From positions 5,502,501-5,566,500 of the forward strand of contig OX345643.1 of assembly GCA_947044365.1 (NCBI GenBank): a DNA stretch of 64,000 nucleotides. Reading direction: 5' to 3'. Positions 32,164 through 44,300 of this stretch are shown here, piece after piece (the stretch's first letter is position 1; each line of letters starts with the position of its first letter). This DNA is from Petrosia ficiformis (lineage: Eukaryota; Porifera; Demospongiae; Haplosclerida; Petrosiidae). Below the pieces are notes generated by a model that was given only the letters and a program-made list of their open reading frames with translations, did no database searches and was not told where the DNA came from. A program made the translations under genes and the position numbers.

Positions 32164-34660
32164 ATGCACAGCAGAAAACTTTGTATTTTCCTGCTCCTGA
32201 GTATCACAAGCTGTTGGTCAGTTGTGAGTGGACTCGATGAAACTAAATCGGGTCCCAATGGATGTGTTGGAACTGCTGATTCTGTCATTTCAGCTATCAA
32301 TGCTTCGAACAGCTACATGTTGACTGAAGTAATCATCAACTGTTTAGCATATGAGGATGATAGCTATACTATAGCTTTTGGAGTGTTATCATATGAAGAT
32401 AAAAATGGTGCTCGAGATCGATCCAATATTGAATGTCTAAGTGGACTTCTTGTGTTGAGCAGTTCTTTACATGAGTATTCTGTTGCGATAGATAACTGTT
32501 ATCAGTGTCAAGATATGATGGAAAATGAAACATGTGTAAATGATGCCAGTAAGTTACAGACACTACATATATACATGTACAAATCGTATTTACACAGTAT
32601 TTTCATAGTTATATATATATACATTATTATACATAATTATTTTATCTATTCATATGTGTTTGTACAGATGTATGTATATGTATACTTATACATAATTATT
32701 ATACTTAGATATACCAATATACATCATATTACAACATATATACATATGTAATACATACATGTATACGTGTACATACAAACATACATACATACATACGTTT
32801 GAACATATGTACATACACGCATACATATATACATACATACATACATGGGCATACATGTGCATACATGTTAGTGTTGTTTTAGTTAACTATAACTAAAACT
32901 AAAACTTCTTTTAGTAAGGCATTGTTAACTAAACTATAAATAAATTACAGGTCTACTGCAATAACTATAACTAACTAAAATGAAAATTGGCTAAGCACTT
33001 TTAGTTAGTTAACTAAAACTAAAACCCTTTTAGTAAACCTAGTATTATTTTAGTTAAAGAAAGTATAACTAAACTAAAATTTGTGATAAACTAGTCATAC
33101 TATAACTATAACTAAAAGGGGTCATTGTTGTCATACAAAAACAACACTAATACATGTACATACATACATACATACATATATACATACATACATACATACA
33201 TACATACATACATACACATATACATATACATATATACATACATACATACAACATACATTAATGTCATACATACATACATACATACATACATACATACACA
33301 TATACATATATACATACATACATACATACAACATACATTAATGTCATACATCCATAACTGTACATACAATCCATTATAACAGATTAATACTTTTTATTCA
33401 ACTGTTAATACATGACTATTCATACAAATGAAATGTAACTTGAGTGAAACTTGTTAGCAACTTCTCTCTCTCTTTTAATAACCTCTATTGAATATTATAA
33501 GACATAAAATGTGGGCAACACATATACAACTTAGTGGTTATGTATTTCCCTCTCAGTACGGTTTCTTTTAGTACATATTTACTATTACTGTAATTAATTA
33601 ATTATACACATAATTATTTTATTTGTATTCCTAATTGTCCATATTTGTGTTGTTATGGCTACAATCACCATAGTAATGTACACTGTGCATGTTACAAAAG
33701 TATTATATAATAGGGATAAGCGATATGGGAAATTTTCAAACGATACGATATTTATCGATATTTGCCAAAATGATTGTGATAATTAATTTTTTAAATATTA
33801 AACCACACCCATTTCATAGTTAATTAACTACAAAATAATAGTTATGTAACTATGTTAATTAATGAGTTTTTTGTTCATGAACAGAAACATGTTAACATGT
33901 TTCGGCTTAATTCTGCTTCTTCTGATGGAAAGCAGTTCATCAGCCTTACTGAATAGCCTTTCCGAGGGCACACATGTAGCTACTGTATTATTCTATTATG
34001 ACTATTAATATTTTATTATTATTTATTTAACTATTATTAAGGTTATATGGGCGTGGTTATTTAACTATTATTAAGGTTATATGGGCGTGGTTATTTTATT
34101 TATTTAACTATTATTAAGGTTATATGGGCGTGGTTATTGTATTGAATTGCCTATTGAACAGACTCCCAATATTGGTATTATATCGATATTTTCAATATCG
34201 ATAAATTATCGTTCATTTTGATATATCACCCATCCCTATTGTATAATTATTAGCTGTTTATTTCTAAGTGTCGTAAATGACATAACTGATAACAAAATAG
34301 AAAGGAAATCAACTAAAGTAATAAGACATATGTTTCATTTCTCATCCTATAGAATGTGCTTATGACTGTAGGTATTGTTATGGTGGAAGCCAAAGTGAGT
34401 GTCTGTTTTGTGAGAAGGCACGATATAATGGGTCATGTGTTGCTCAATGTTTGCCTGGTATGACACCTAATCCTGACGAAGGTAACGAGTGTGAATGTCC
34501 CGGTAACTTTGGTGGGATAAATTGTACAGGTTAGTCGAGACATGCTGTATTGTTGAAGTTAAAGTAACTTATAACTGTCGTTTTGTTTCAGAGTGTATCC
34601 TGGAAGAATGTCCAAGTACATATTATTTGAATGAAGAGGAGTGTGAATGTCAAGGTACTG

Positions 34661-34691
<31 letters not shown>

Positions 34692-34714
34692 TGTCTATTG
34701 TCTGTTTGTTTTTC

Positions 34715-34745
<31 letters not shown>

Positions 34746-37700
34746 GTGTGTGTGGGTGTGTGTGTGTGCATGTGTGTATTATTGACCTTATTAAAGGTAA
34801 AAATTATTATGAAATTTGTATAGTATGTACATGTATGTATAAATAGAACACTGTTTTTTATTTATTTATTTATTTATTTTTGTATCAGCTAAAGAAGGTG
34901 TGACCAGAAATGTACCCCACCAAAGCACTTTCAAATCATCAAAGGCCATATACATTATCCTATTGTAGGCAAAATGAGACAAATTGACATTAATAGGCAG
35001 AATGAGACATACCCCTGCCCTGGCCTGCCCTGACCTGCCCTGCCCTGCCCTGCCCTGGCCTGGCCTGAAACTAGATTAGAAAAATTTGATTTATTATATA
35101 ATGACAAGTTGTTGATACATTTTCAAACAAAAAACATAAAATAATTATTTAACAGATTTATATGTTTTTAGTTTTGATATGGTAAATATGTTGTAGACTT
35201 GCATAGTATCTAAATGTACAGACAACATGAAACACAAGAACTGAAATAATTAATAATTTAATAAACTATTTATTACATACAATAGTTTGTCCAGAGGGTT
35301 ATGTATATGAGGTACGTGACTACAGTGCAAGTATTCCTGAAGAGGAAATAGGAGAACCAGTGGGCGAAGGTATGTTTTACACTAGTGTTGACAATACCCT
35401 TCTGTATACCCAGTACACTCTTCTATGTACACACCCTTATGTGTCACCTTTCCGTGTAGTGCGTACCCATTACACCCTTCTGTGTACCCTTCTGTTACCC
35501 ATGTCTTATTACCATGTTGTAATAATTTGTTGGAGATTTTTATTGAGCCTTATTAACACGGTAGAATTTTTTTTCTTTATTAATAAAAACTGAACTAAAA
35601 ACTATCATTGTTTACACCTCTCTTACATTTGTACTGTCACCAGTCATCTATCCATTTATAAATAAGCTGTTTGGTTTATGTTTTGTATACTGCTGAAGAA
35701 GACTTTCAGGTTGAAACGTTCAGTTTTTATTAATAAATTTTTTATTAATAAAGAAAAAATTCTGCTGTGTTAATAAGGCTCAATAAAAATCTCCAACAAA
35801 TCACTATAGCATGTTTTGAAAACGAGTCAACACACGATAAGAAGAGGAGAAAAAGGAGAAAGAGTAAGAGGAATATTAGGACAAGAACTACAGAGCATGA
35901 AGAGGAAGAAGAAGAGGAAGAAGAAGAGCATCTGGTTTGTCTACGTCGTTGCTCAAGAAGTGGCTGGATAGCAAATATAGACAATATATGCTATGGTATG
36001 TAAGTGTGTGTGTTTAATTAATGTAACATGTAAGAAACAAGACTTAGAATTAATTATGATTTTTTAATGATTTAGTATATTGATGTAGTATTGATGTAGT
36101 ATTGATGTAGTATTGATGTAGTATTCATTTAGTATTCATTTAGTATTGATGTAGTATTGATGTAGTATTGATGTAGTATTGATGTAGTATTGATTTAGTA
36201 TTGATGTAGTATTGATGTAGTATTGATGTAGTATTGATGTAGTATTGATTTAGTATTGATTTAGTATTGATGTAGTATTGATGTAGTATTGATGTAGTAT
36301 TGATGTAGTATTGATGTAGTATTCATTTAGTATTCATTTAGTATTGATGTAGTATTGATTTAGTATTCATTTAGTATTGATGTAGTATTGATGTAGTATT
36401 GATGTAGTATTGATTTAGTATTCATTTAGTATTCATTTAGTATTGATGTAGTATTGATGTAGTATTGATGTAGTATTCATTTAGTATTGATGTAGTATTG
36501 ATTTAGTATCGATTTAGTATTCATTTAGTATTCATTTAGTATTCATTTAGTATTGATGTAGTATTAATTTAGTATTGATGTAGTATTGATGTAGTATTGA
36601 TGTAGTATTGATGTAGTATTGATTTAGTATTGATGTAGTATTGATTTAGTATCGATTTAGTATTCATTTAGTATTCATTTAGTATTCATTTAGTATTGAT
36701 GTAGTATTAATTTAGTATTGATGTAGTATTGATGTAGTATTGATGTAGTATTGATGTAGTATTGATTTAGTATTGATGTAGTATTGATTTAGTATCGATT
36801 TAGTATTCATTTAGTATTCATTTAGTATTCATTTAGTATTGATTTAGTATTAATTTAGTATTGATGTAGTATTGATGTAGTATTGATGTAGTATTGATGT
36901 AGTATTGATGTAGTATTGATGTAGTATTGATGTAGTATTGATGTAGTATTGATGTAGTATTGATTTAGTATTGATGTAGTATTGATGTAGTATTGATGTA
37001 GTATTGATTAGTAAGTGGTTTTAATAACAGCATTAATTTATACATTCATTATCATTATATTAATTTCTATTTCTTAGCATGTGGTATAACTTTCTGTACT
37101 GAATGTGATAATTCACGCAACTGTTTAACGTGTAGAAATGGTTCTCTACTTACTGCAGATGACAGGTGTGAAGGTAAAGTCAGATCATATTTTAAAATTA
37201 ATATCAAGATGAACTTCGCTAAACCCTTTTGTAGATTTTGATTGCCAACATCGGAGATGTGACACTGTGGTTGATGTAGTTATGCTCAGTGGTGTGGAAA
37301 CAGCCAGTCGTGCAGTACATTGTCCGATAAATCTAGTAAATATGAAACTGAACTATATGGGAGCAGGACAAAGGTGATGATAAAAGGTCAAGTATCACGC
37401 AACTGGCTCAATGTTTCCACACCCCTGGCTATGTCACATGCTCTGTGTTGGCCCTTTCATGTTTAGTACTACCATGGTATAGTCATGTATAAAATAGGAG
37501 CGTATCTATTACATATGTTTGTTGTTAATTATTTATTATACTGTGTTGTTAGGTTTCTATGCAGAGATATGTGAGCGTGCCATTGAACTTGAGATTGAAG
37601 TGGAACATGAAAGAGAAGAGCTGGATGAGCATAAATTACATTGTATGTACATATATGTGTGTATATGTGTGTGTATATGTTGTGTGTGTGTGTGTGGGAT

Positions 37701-39768
37701 ATACATGTGTGCAGTGCTGTGGCACTTATGTTTGTGTGTATGTATATGTGGACCTATCTATGTGTATATGTATGTGTGTACCTATGTATGTGTGCACCTA
37801 TGTGTGTGTATATGGCACCTATGTGTGTATATATGTATGTGTGCACCTATCTATGTGTATATGTATGTGTGCACCTATGTATGTGTGTATCTATGTATGT
37901 GTGCACATATGTATGTGTGGACCTATGTGTGTGTATATTTATATGTGCACCTGTGTGCATATGTATGTGTATATGTACGTGTGCACCTATGTATGTGTGT
38001 ACCTATGTATGTGTGCACCTATGTGTGTGTGTATATGGCACCTATCTATGTGTATATGTATGTGTGCACCTATGTATGTGTGTAGTCTGTGTATCTATAT
38101 ATGTGTATATATGTATGTGTGCACCTATGTATGTGTGTACCTATGTATGTGTGCACATACATGTATGTGTGTGTATATGGCACCTATGTGTGTATATATG
38201 TATGTGTGCACCTATGTATGTGTGTACCTATGTATGTGTGCACATATGTGTGTGTATATGGCACCTATGTGTGTATATATGTATGTGTGCACCTATGTAT
38301 CTGTGTACCTATGTATGTGTGCACATATGTGTGTGTATATGGCACCTATGTGTGTATATATGTATGTGTGCACCTATGTATGTGTGTACCTATGTATGTG
38401 TGCACATATGTGTGTGTATATGGCACCTATGTTTGTATATATGTATGTGTGCACCTACATGTATGTATGTGTGTACCTATGTGTGTGTGTATATGTATGC
38501 TAACACACAGGTATAATACATATGATCTGTTTATTTCTCCTAAAATTCTTTTATTTGTTTAGTACAGTAAAGATTACTCTGCCATCATGATTGTATTAGC
38601 TAATATACTGTATTGTTACTACAATTGTGTTCATTATGCTTGTTATATGTGCATTTGTGAATGTATTGTTTAGTACAGTAAAGACTGCTCTACCTATTGA
38701 GTGTACACTTGAGACTAATATATACTGTACTGTTACTATAGCTATGTTTATTAAAGAGATACTCTTCACTTATTATATATGCATTTGTAATTAAATTAAA
38801 TCATTTTTTGATTACAGTGAAGATTGCTCTACCTATTGTGTGTACAATTGAGATTGCTGTATTTATATTACTCGCTGTTTTTGCTCACTTCCGATATCCT
38901 CATGTTGGAATCGAGAAACGTCATAGAGTACCCAACAAGTAAGATGGATTTTTGTAATGTGATGTTTAAAATTTATAGTTCAGTCAGAATCTCATAAACA
39001 AACCACTCACATATATATATATATATATATAGTATGATGGTGACATCATCCCTTTGATGTGGTGAGTCCTATTATTGTATATAGACCTTCCATGTGCACA
39101 CTATGCAGGAGATGTCACCATCATACAATATATTGTATATACATGTAGTATGCTAACAGGTCCTGTATACAAAATATAGGACCCTTGTTTTGTGTCCTCA
39201 GATGTGATATAGCCCTCGCAGGCTTGGGCTATATCACATCCTCAGACACAAAACTCGGGTCCTATATTTTGTATATAGGACCTATTAGCATACTATATAT
39301 ATTATATATTTTAGTGATGCACTGATAATGTATCGGCTATCTGACCGGCTGATAATGTGGTTGATTTAGCGTATAGATTATCTGCAAATTCATATATACT
39401 GATATCCAGCCGATAGCTAGCCGATATCTAGCCGATAGCTAGCCGATAGCCAGCCGATATTAATTGCGCATGCACAATATCAATTCCATACATGTGTTCA
39501 ATTTACACTCGTTAAATTCTCTTATTAAAGCCCATCACACTGCCATGTTGCTATTTATTAAAAAAACTAATTTTGAACTAATAGGTGGTAAATACATGTA
39601 CTCAAAACAAGTAATAATAATCTGATATTAGTTATATACAATACACATGTATATATATAAAGTTTACTTATTACGATTTTGAAAGTGTGAAATTATCGGA
39701 TCAGTTATTGGTATCGGCATGCAATCATCAGCTATTGGATTATCGGTAAAATCTATATCAGTACATCA

Positions 39769-39839
<71 letters not shown>

Positions 39840-40014
39840 GTGTATACATTATAAATAGTATACTTACTAACAGAAAGTATTGATTTTGACTAAATTAATT
39901 AATAATTGTACTATTAGTCACCTTGTAAATGTTATTATTCTTAATAATAGGAAAACTGAGGTTGGAAAATTCGAGCGTTCCTTCCGTCCTCAAGCTACAG
40001 TCAGATTTCGTTGA
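32164..40014 (+). CDS. Secretory cysteine-rich single-pass membrane protein, 421 aa
   Basis: Nine exons join in frame: 32164-32548, 34353-34529, 34592-34654, 35286-35369, 35810-35995, 37078-37173, 37553-37642, 38818-38938, 39951-40014. A signal peptide (RKLCIFLLLSITSCWSVVSG) starts it. Residues about 30-125 form an unrecognised N-terminal domain. Then come furin-like/EGF-like Cys clusters (CAYDCRYCYGG, CLFCEKARYNGSC, CECPGNFGGINC, CILEECPSTYY, CGITFCTECDNSRNCLTC). An unusual insert has many Lys/Arg (KKRRKRRKSKR) followed by ten Glu. A short charged helix is followed by one membrane segment (ALPIVCTIEIAVFILLAVFA) and a 30-residue basic tail ending in ATVRFR. Type I orientation is predicted. 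Exons 2-7 are all phase 1-1. No kinase or other enzymatic domain is present, and the family was not recognised. Introns contain most of the repeats of this region. Confidence 0.8.
32560..32867. repeat. ATAC-rich microsatellite, intron 1
   Basis: tacatatataca/catacatacat runs; the reading frame of exon 1 continues by chance into it for about 65 codons. A similar block with two copies of acattaatgtcatac follows the MITE at 33150-33356. Confidence 0.9.
32868..33150. mobile_element. TTAGTGTTG-type MITE, complete copy
   Basis: 283 bp with inverted ends ttagtgttgttttagtta and the complement (aaaaacaacactaa). The interior is rich in aactataactaa, with gtctactgcaataactataa as a landmark. It is the best-preserved member of the family in the window and is flanked by ATAC microsatellite on both sides. 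Confidence 0.88.
33711..34238. mobile_element. hAT-like non-autonomous element
   Basis: The ends tagggataagcgatatggg and the complement of the right end (gatatatcacccatcccta) are inverted. The flanking octamers ttatataa and ttgtataa match at 7 of 8 positions, as expected of hAT target duplications. The interior has three direct copies of ttaactattattaaggttat followed by atgggcgtggtta. No transposase frame. Confidence 0.75.
34985..35070. repeat. Short CCTGG/CCTGC array
   Basis: About a dozen copies of ctgcc/ctggc (cctgccctgacctgccctg), a GC-rich island in the intron. Confidence 0.85.
35519..35805. mobile_element. Foldback element next to exon 5 acceptor
   Basis: The segment 35519-35594 (ttgttggagatttttattga ...) returns as its complement at 35718-35804. 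The right arm ends four bases before the acceptor of the exon starting at 35810, so the element tip lies in the polypyrimidine/acceptor region. Confidence 0.8.
36070..37012. repeat. 11-12-bp minisatellite, intron 5
   Basis: About 85 copies of tagtattgatg/tagtattgatt/tagtattcatt in mixed order with visible higher-order repeats (a block of about 115 bp recurs near 36490, 36640 and 36790). Confidence 0.95.
37643..38512. repeat. tgtgtatatgtatgtgtgcacctatg array, intron 7
   Basis: Interlocked tatg/tgtgcaccta units with a higher-order period of about 90 bp (marked by atatggcacctatg). It begins right at the donor of exon 7. All three frames stay open for up to 314 codons, giving Cys/Tyr/Val/Met peptides that are artefacts. 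Confidence 0.95.
38560..38760 (+). pseudogene. Two relic copies of the transmembrane exon
   Basis: agtacagtaaagattactct (38561) and agtacagtaaagactgctct with acctattgagtgtacacttg (38673 on) are degenerate copies of the genuine exon 8 start (acagtgaagattgctctacctattgt at 38814), including its acceptor and the upstream tatatgtgcatttgtaa flank. Stops and divergence disable them. Confidence 0.65.
39030..39293. repeat. Two adjacent foldback hairpins
   Basis: Hairpin 1: agtatgatggtgacatc (39030) pairs with gatgtcaccatcatac (39111-39126). Hairpin 2, almost perfect: gtatgctaacaggtcctg ... ggacc pairs with its complement ending at 39293; the inner stem gatgtgatatagccctcg/gggctatatcacatc closes it. 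Confidence 0.8.
39312..39771. mobile_element. hAT-like MITE
   Basis: The left end tagtgatgcactgata and the right end tatcagtacatcacta are inverted; tagtgatgca is typical of hAT termini. The interior has four direct copies of ccgatagctagccgata. It is inserted in TA-rich DNA followed by a (TA)n run of about 65 bases (39772-39838). Confidence 0.78.
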
Positions 40015-40315
40015 ACCAAAGGGTACAAGCAATTATTCATTGAGTTTCATTTATAAAGTATTAATCATTTTTTTTAATAGTATTAGTAATATTTTGTAGT
40101 AGTTGTTATGATTGTATAGAGTTAATATTGTCATAGATTATAAACTATTATATTGTTGAACACATCTGTATTGAGTGTATAATATAGTTAGTTAAAAGAT
40201 AATATGTAGTTGTGTTTAAATATCATGATTATATGGTCATTATGTAGTTGGGTCAGCTTAACTTAACATACTCTCTATTGTGAATTCCATGCTATGCATT
40301 ACCGGTAAATGGACA

Positions 40316-40962
40316 ATTACATGTATTTGAGTCCTGATGGACAATTACATGTATTCCAATCCCGATGGACAATTACATGTATTCCAATCCCGATGGACAA
40401 TTACATGTATTTGAGTCTCAATGGACAATTACATGTATTCCAATCCCGATGGACAATTACATGTATTTGAGTCTCAATGGACAATTACATGTATTCCAAT
40501 CCCGATGGACAATTACATGTATTTGAGTCTCAATGGACAATTACATGTATTCCAATCCCGATGGACAATTACATGTATTTGAGTCTCAATGGACAATTAC
40601 ATGTATTCCAATCCCGATGGACAATTACATGTATTCCAATCCCGATGGACAATTACATGTATTTGAGTCTCAATGGACAATTACATGTATTCCAATCCCG
40701 ATGGACAATTACATGTATTTGAGTCTCAATGGACAATTACATGTATTCCAGTCCCGATGGACAATTACATGTATTTGAGTCTCAATGGACAATTACATGT
40801 ATTCCAGTCCCAATGGACAATTACATGTATTTGAGTCTCAATGGACAATTACATGTATTCCAGTCCCGATGGACAATTACATGTATTCCAGTCCCGATGG
40901 ACAATTACATGTATTCCAGTCCCGATGGACAATTACATGTATTTGAGTTTCGATGGACAATT
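40316..40962. repeat. 28-bp minisatellite downstream of the membrane-protein gene
   Basis: 23 copies of a 28-bp unit with constant core gatggacaattacatgtatt and two variable tails (ccaatccc/ccagtccc or tgagtctca). The two types alternate in blocks. There are no spacers, so this is not a CRISPR-like array. Confidence 0.95.
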
Positions 40963-41112
40963 ACATGATCAGATTTGTTTTCACATCTACTGTTGTTCCC
41001 TATCTGTTAGGAGGAGCAACAAAATGTTTTATTTTCCATTTGTGTGTTTGTACGTTTGCAATTGCATAACTAGTGTAACATGTTATAACAATCATTTGGT
41101 TCTACCATCACA

Positions 41113-41330
41113 ATAACTTGTATTTTGATAGTTAACTATAACTAAACTATAACTAAATTATATTTCTAACTAAAATGAATAATTGGTACTTGAGTTAGTT
41201 AACTAAAACTTTTTTTTAGCAAGCCTAACATTAATTAAACTAAACTAAATTAAAAGTTTTGATAAATCACACGTACTGTAACTGAAACTAAAAATATTTG
41301 TTGTTGTCATACTACTAAATTTTGTATAAA
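41113..41330. mobile_element. Decayed TTAGTGTTG-type MITE
   Basis: gttaactataactaaactat, tagttagttaactaaaac, agcaagcctaacatta and tgttgtcatacta match the 32868 element in order, but both tips are degraded. Lies just beyond the 3' end of the J-domain gene. Confidence 0.65.
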
Positions 41331-41387
41331 AGAATTTCAATCAAAAATTAAAACAAGCATATTTCAAAATAATGTCTTGTGTTTCAG

Positions 41388-44300
41388 TTACTTTGCTACA
41401 TTCAGCTGCGGTTTAATTTTGTTGATAAACTCTTTCTCTTTTTCTCGAAGAACTTTACGAACATTTGGTGTATCTGGTAGTTGGTGAATAATTGTCACTT
41501 GCGCATCTTTTTCAAATCGACCTTGAAAATGTCTATAAACAGCAGATCGTTTATTATTACGATGTCCAGTCAATCGCTTATTAAGTTGCTGAGTGGTCAT
41601 TCCAACATATTGCATATGAGGTGCTTGCCTGTCGGTGATGAGGTAAATCACTCTGCGACTGCTACACGAAAACTCTTTATCTGGCAATACCACATTGTTA
41701 CCGGTAACTGTACTTTTAACAGCTTTTGATCCAGTACCTGCAGCACAGCACTTACATTGTTGGTGTCCACATGCAAATGTTCCCACAGGACTCTTTGGTT
41801 TTTCTTTCAGAGAATTACGACATACCTCAAGTGGAAGCTGTCGTTGAGTGGTATGATTTGGTTTCTTCCGATCCTTTCTGTAACGGACAAGAGCAGCTCC
41901 TGCAATAAACATCCAGATATCATTTCCATTTGATTTGAAAGTATTACTGTTGCTTCTAGAACCATTATTTCATTGTTGGTCACTGCAACGAGAACCTCCT
42001 CTAGACGAGGCTGGGTCTTTGGGAGCCGAGAAACTGCTGGAACAGGTCTTGGTTTTGGAACCAGACCAAATTGAACCAAATATTTTAGTTAATCGAGAAG
42101 GAGTTTTGACTTCGATCCTCATTCTTGTAGTACCTTTGAGATTATTTGGAACATATCCCATGTGTAGCTTGGGAGATAATATCACACCACCATAGCAAAG
42201 AGAATACGATGTCCCCTTTTTATTATCACGTTTAAGCATTGCTGCAGGTACCCAGTTACAGCTGTTTCTGTTTGTTTCCAGTGCAAGTCTCCTAGCAGAT
42301 TCCTGCAGTTCGTTTACTTCAGATTTAAAGGCATCGAATTCAGTCTGAAATTTGTCAATCAGAACTTGGCGTATTTCACTTCGAGTTGGCAATGGGAGAG
42401 TGGACGAAATTAAATCAACCAGATCATTATCACGTCCATTTCTAAGCCATTGGGTCACATGATAATTCATTGTACTTCTTTGGACATTAGATTTACAGAC
42501 ACCCATTAAAGAATTGACAACTTCTGACACTACACTTGAGTTTGCGCGATGCTCACTTGGTATTTTTTGTCGAAGTTTTCTCAACACATTTTTCAAATTA
42601 CTCTTTTGATTTTGACGAGTGGCCGTATGTATATTATTTAACATCTCATCTGTAACTTCCCAACCTTTTCCTTGAGCTTTTTCTTTCATTCCGCTTAAAG
42701 TAATATTAATAGCAACACATAGGAATTGGAGCTTACAGAGTTCTTTAAGGCGAGCAAACATAGGAAAGAATTGCTCGAGTTCTGAGTAATGTTTTGTTAA
42801 ATCAGCTGCAAATTTTGCCTCTGGACTGTCAGGATCTTCACTATTCTCTGTATCCTGTAGCTCTCCATCTAGACCGGGTATCAATGGATGACTTCGAATC
42901 ACCATCCTTGGTTCTCCAAGGCGGTACTCAATTTTTGAGCCCACTTGGTTGACATCATAAATAAGCTCATCGGCTTGTATCCAAAAGCGATGAATATTAT
43001 TCGATGTTCTGCCTCGATCTGTCAATGGTGTGAGAATCTTCTGAAGATGAGGTGGAAGATCAGCTGTAAGCCCGTCACTACTGGGACGTTGAAGGAATGG
43101 AGGATTGGATGAAACTTCACTACCTACGCTAAAAGATTTTAACAGATAATCAGTATGAAATAAAGTGTAAAGAATTTCAGTACCGGCTAAAGTTTCTGGC
43201 ATGTATGTCATTTTTTGGAAAGGATGGTAATGTTGATCAGGATTTGGCTGGTCTAAGCTAAAAAACATTGGATAAATATCAGAAAGACTAATCTGTAATA
43301 TAGTATTAATATCACTTTGGGAAAAGAGACCAACACGATACTTTCTTGTACTTGATGTATCGGCTAATATTTCTATTGAATGTTTTTTAGCATCTGTATT
43401 AAAGACGAATCCTTTCAGCTCAGAATACTCGGGAGAATTACCAAGATTTGGCTGGCATATAAGCCACCCATCGCTATCATGAGGAGTGAGTGGTGAAGTC
43501 ATGGCAGCAGCAACATCATTCCATGCCAATCCTTTCTCTTTCATCATTTCTTCCATTGCTTTGCTGTGAGCTCCAGCAGAATTTTCGAGCTGGGAAAGAT
43601 GACATAAGTCGCTTTCGTATATTTGGTAATGCAATTCAGAAGTATTTAAAGGTATTAAGGTTGGATCAATGTATTGGAGACCTAAGATATACTCGGTATG
43701 AAGCTGACCAGATAAAATATTAAATAGTACAGCTTCGGATACAGAGACTGCAGGATGATTCCAAAAGGGACAGAATCGACAATTGTAAATCACAGAATGC
43801 AATAGACCGATTAGAAGTTTGCTGTCTTCCGGTGTTGCAAGCCTTCCTGCTTGTTTTATTGTTTCCACTGTTAGTAGAAGTGCCTTATCAGCAACAAAGA
43901 ACTGCATACCAGGATGCAAATGCAAACGAGCGATAATATCTGCAATCCGTATGCAATGTAAGATGGCATTTTTAAAAGCGTATTTCTTTGCGCCTTTTGT
44001 GTTTACTTTTTTGTTTTGTGGATTAGACAGGGCTTGATAAAACCATGTTGCTGCTGTAAGAAAGCACAGTGCAATTTCAGCTGGATGTGTACAAGCTTGG
44101 TAAAGATCTATATATGAGAGTGCAGCATCATATTCACTCCACTTACCATTTTTCACATTTTCAGTTACAGCCTTTTCGTATTTTTGTAATGCTTTCATGT
44201 TTTTTCCTTCAATATAAAGATCTGGCCAGTGCAACTTTTGATTAGCAGGATCTAATATTTCTTTGGCCGGTAGAAGAAGTGGTTTACTCGTATCATTAGG

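Noticed and set aside
37519..38562. Four open frames of up to 314 codons rich in Cys, Tyr, Val and Met
   Set aside because: Only the first 30 codons belong to a real exon (37553-37642); the rest is a tgtgtatatg array open in all frames.
40316..40962. CRISPR-like array
   Set aside because: 28-bp units are directly adjacent with no unique spacers and the context is an animal gene; ordinary minisatellite.
41388..41912. The GIY-YIG frame as a stand-alone Penelope-like retroelement
   Set aside because: No reverse transcriptase, no terminal repeats, and a clear acceptor in phase with the upstream exon; it is better explained as the last exon of the J-domain gene, although an old retroelement origin of the domain is likely.
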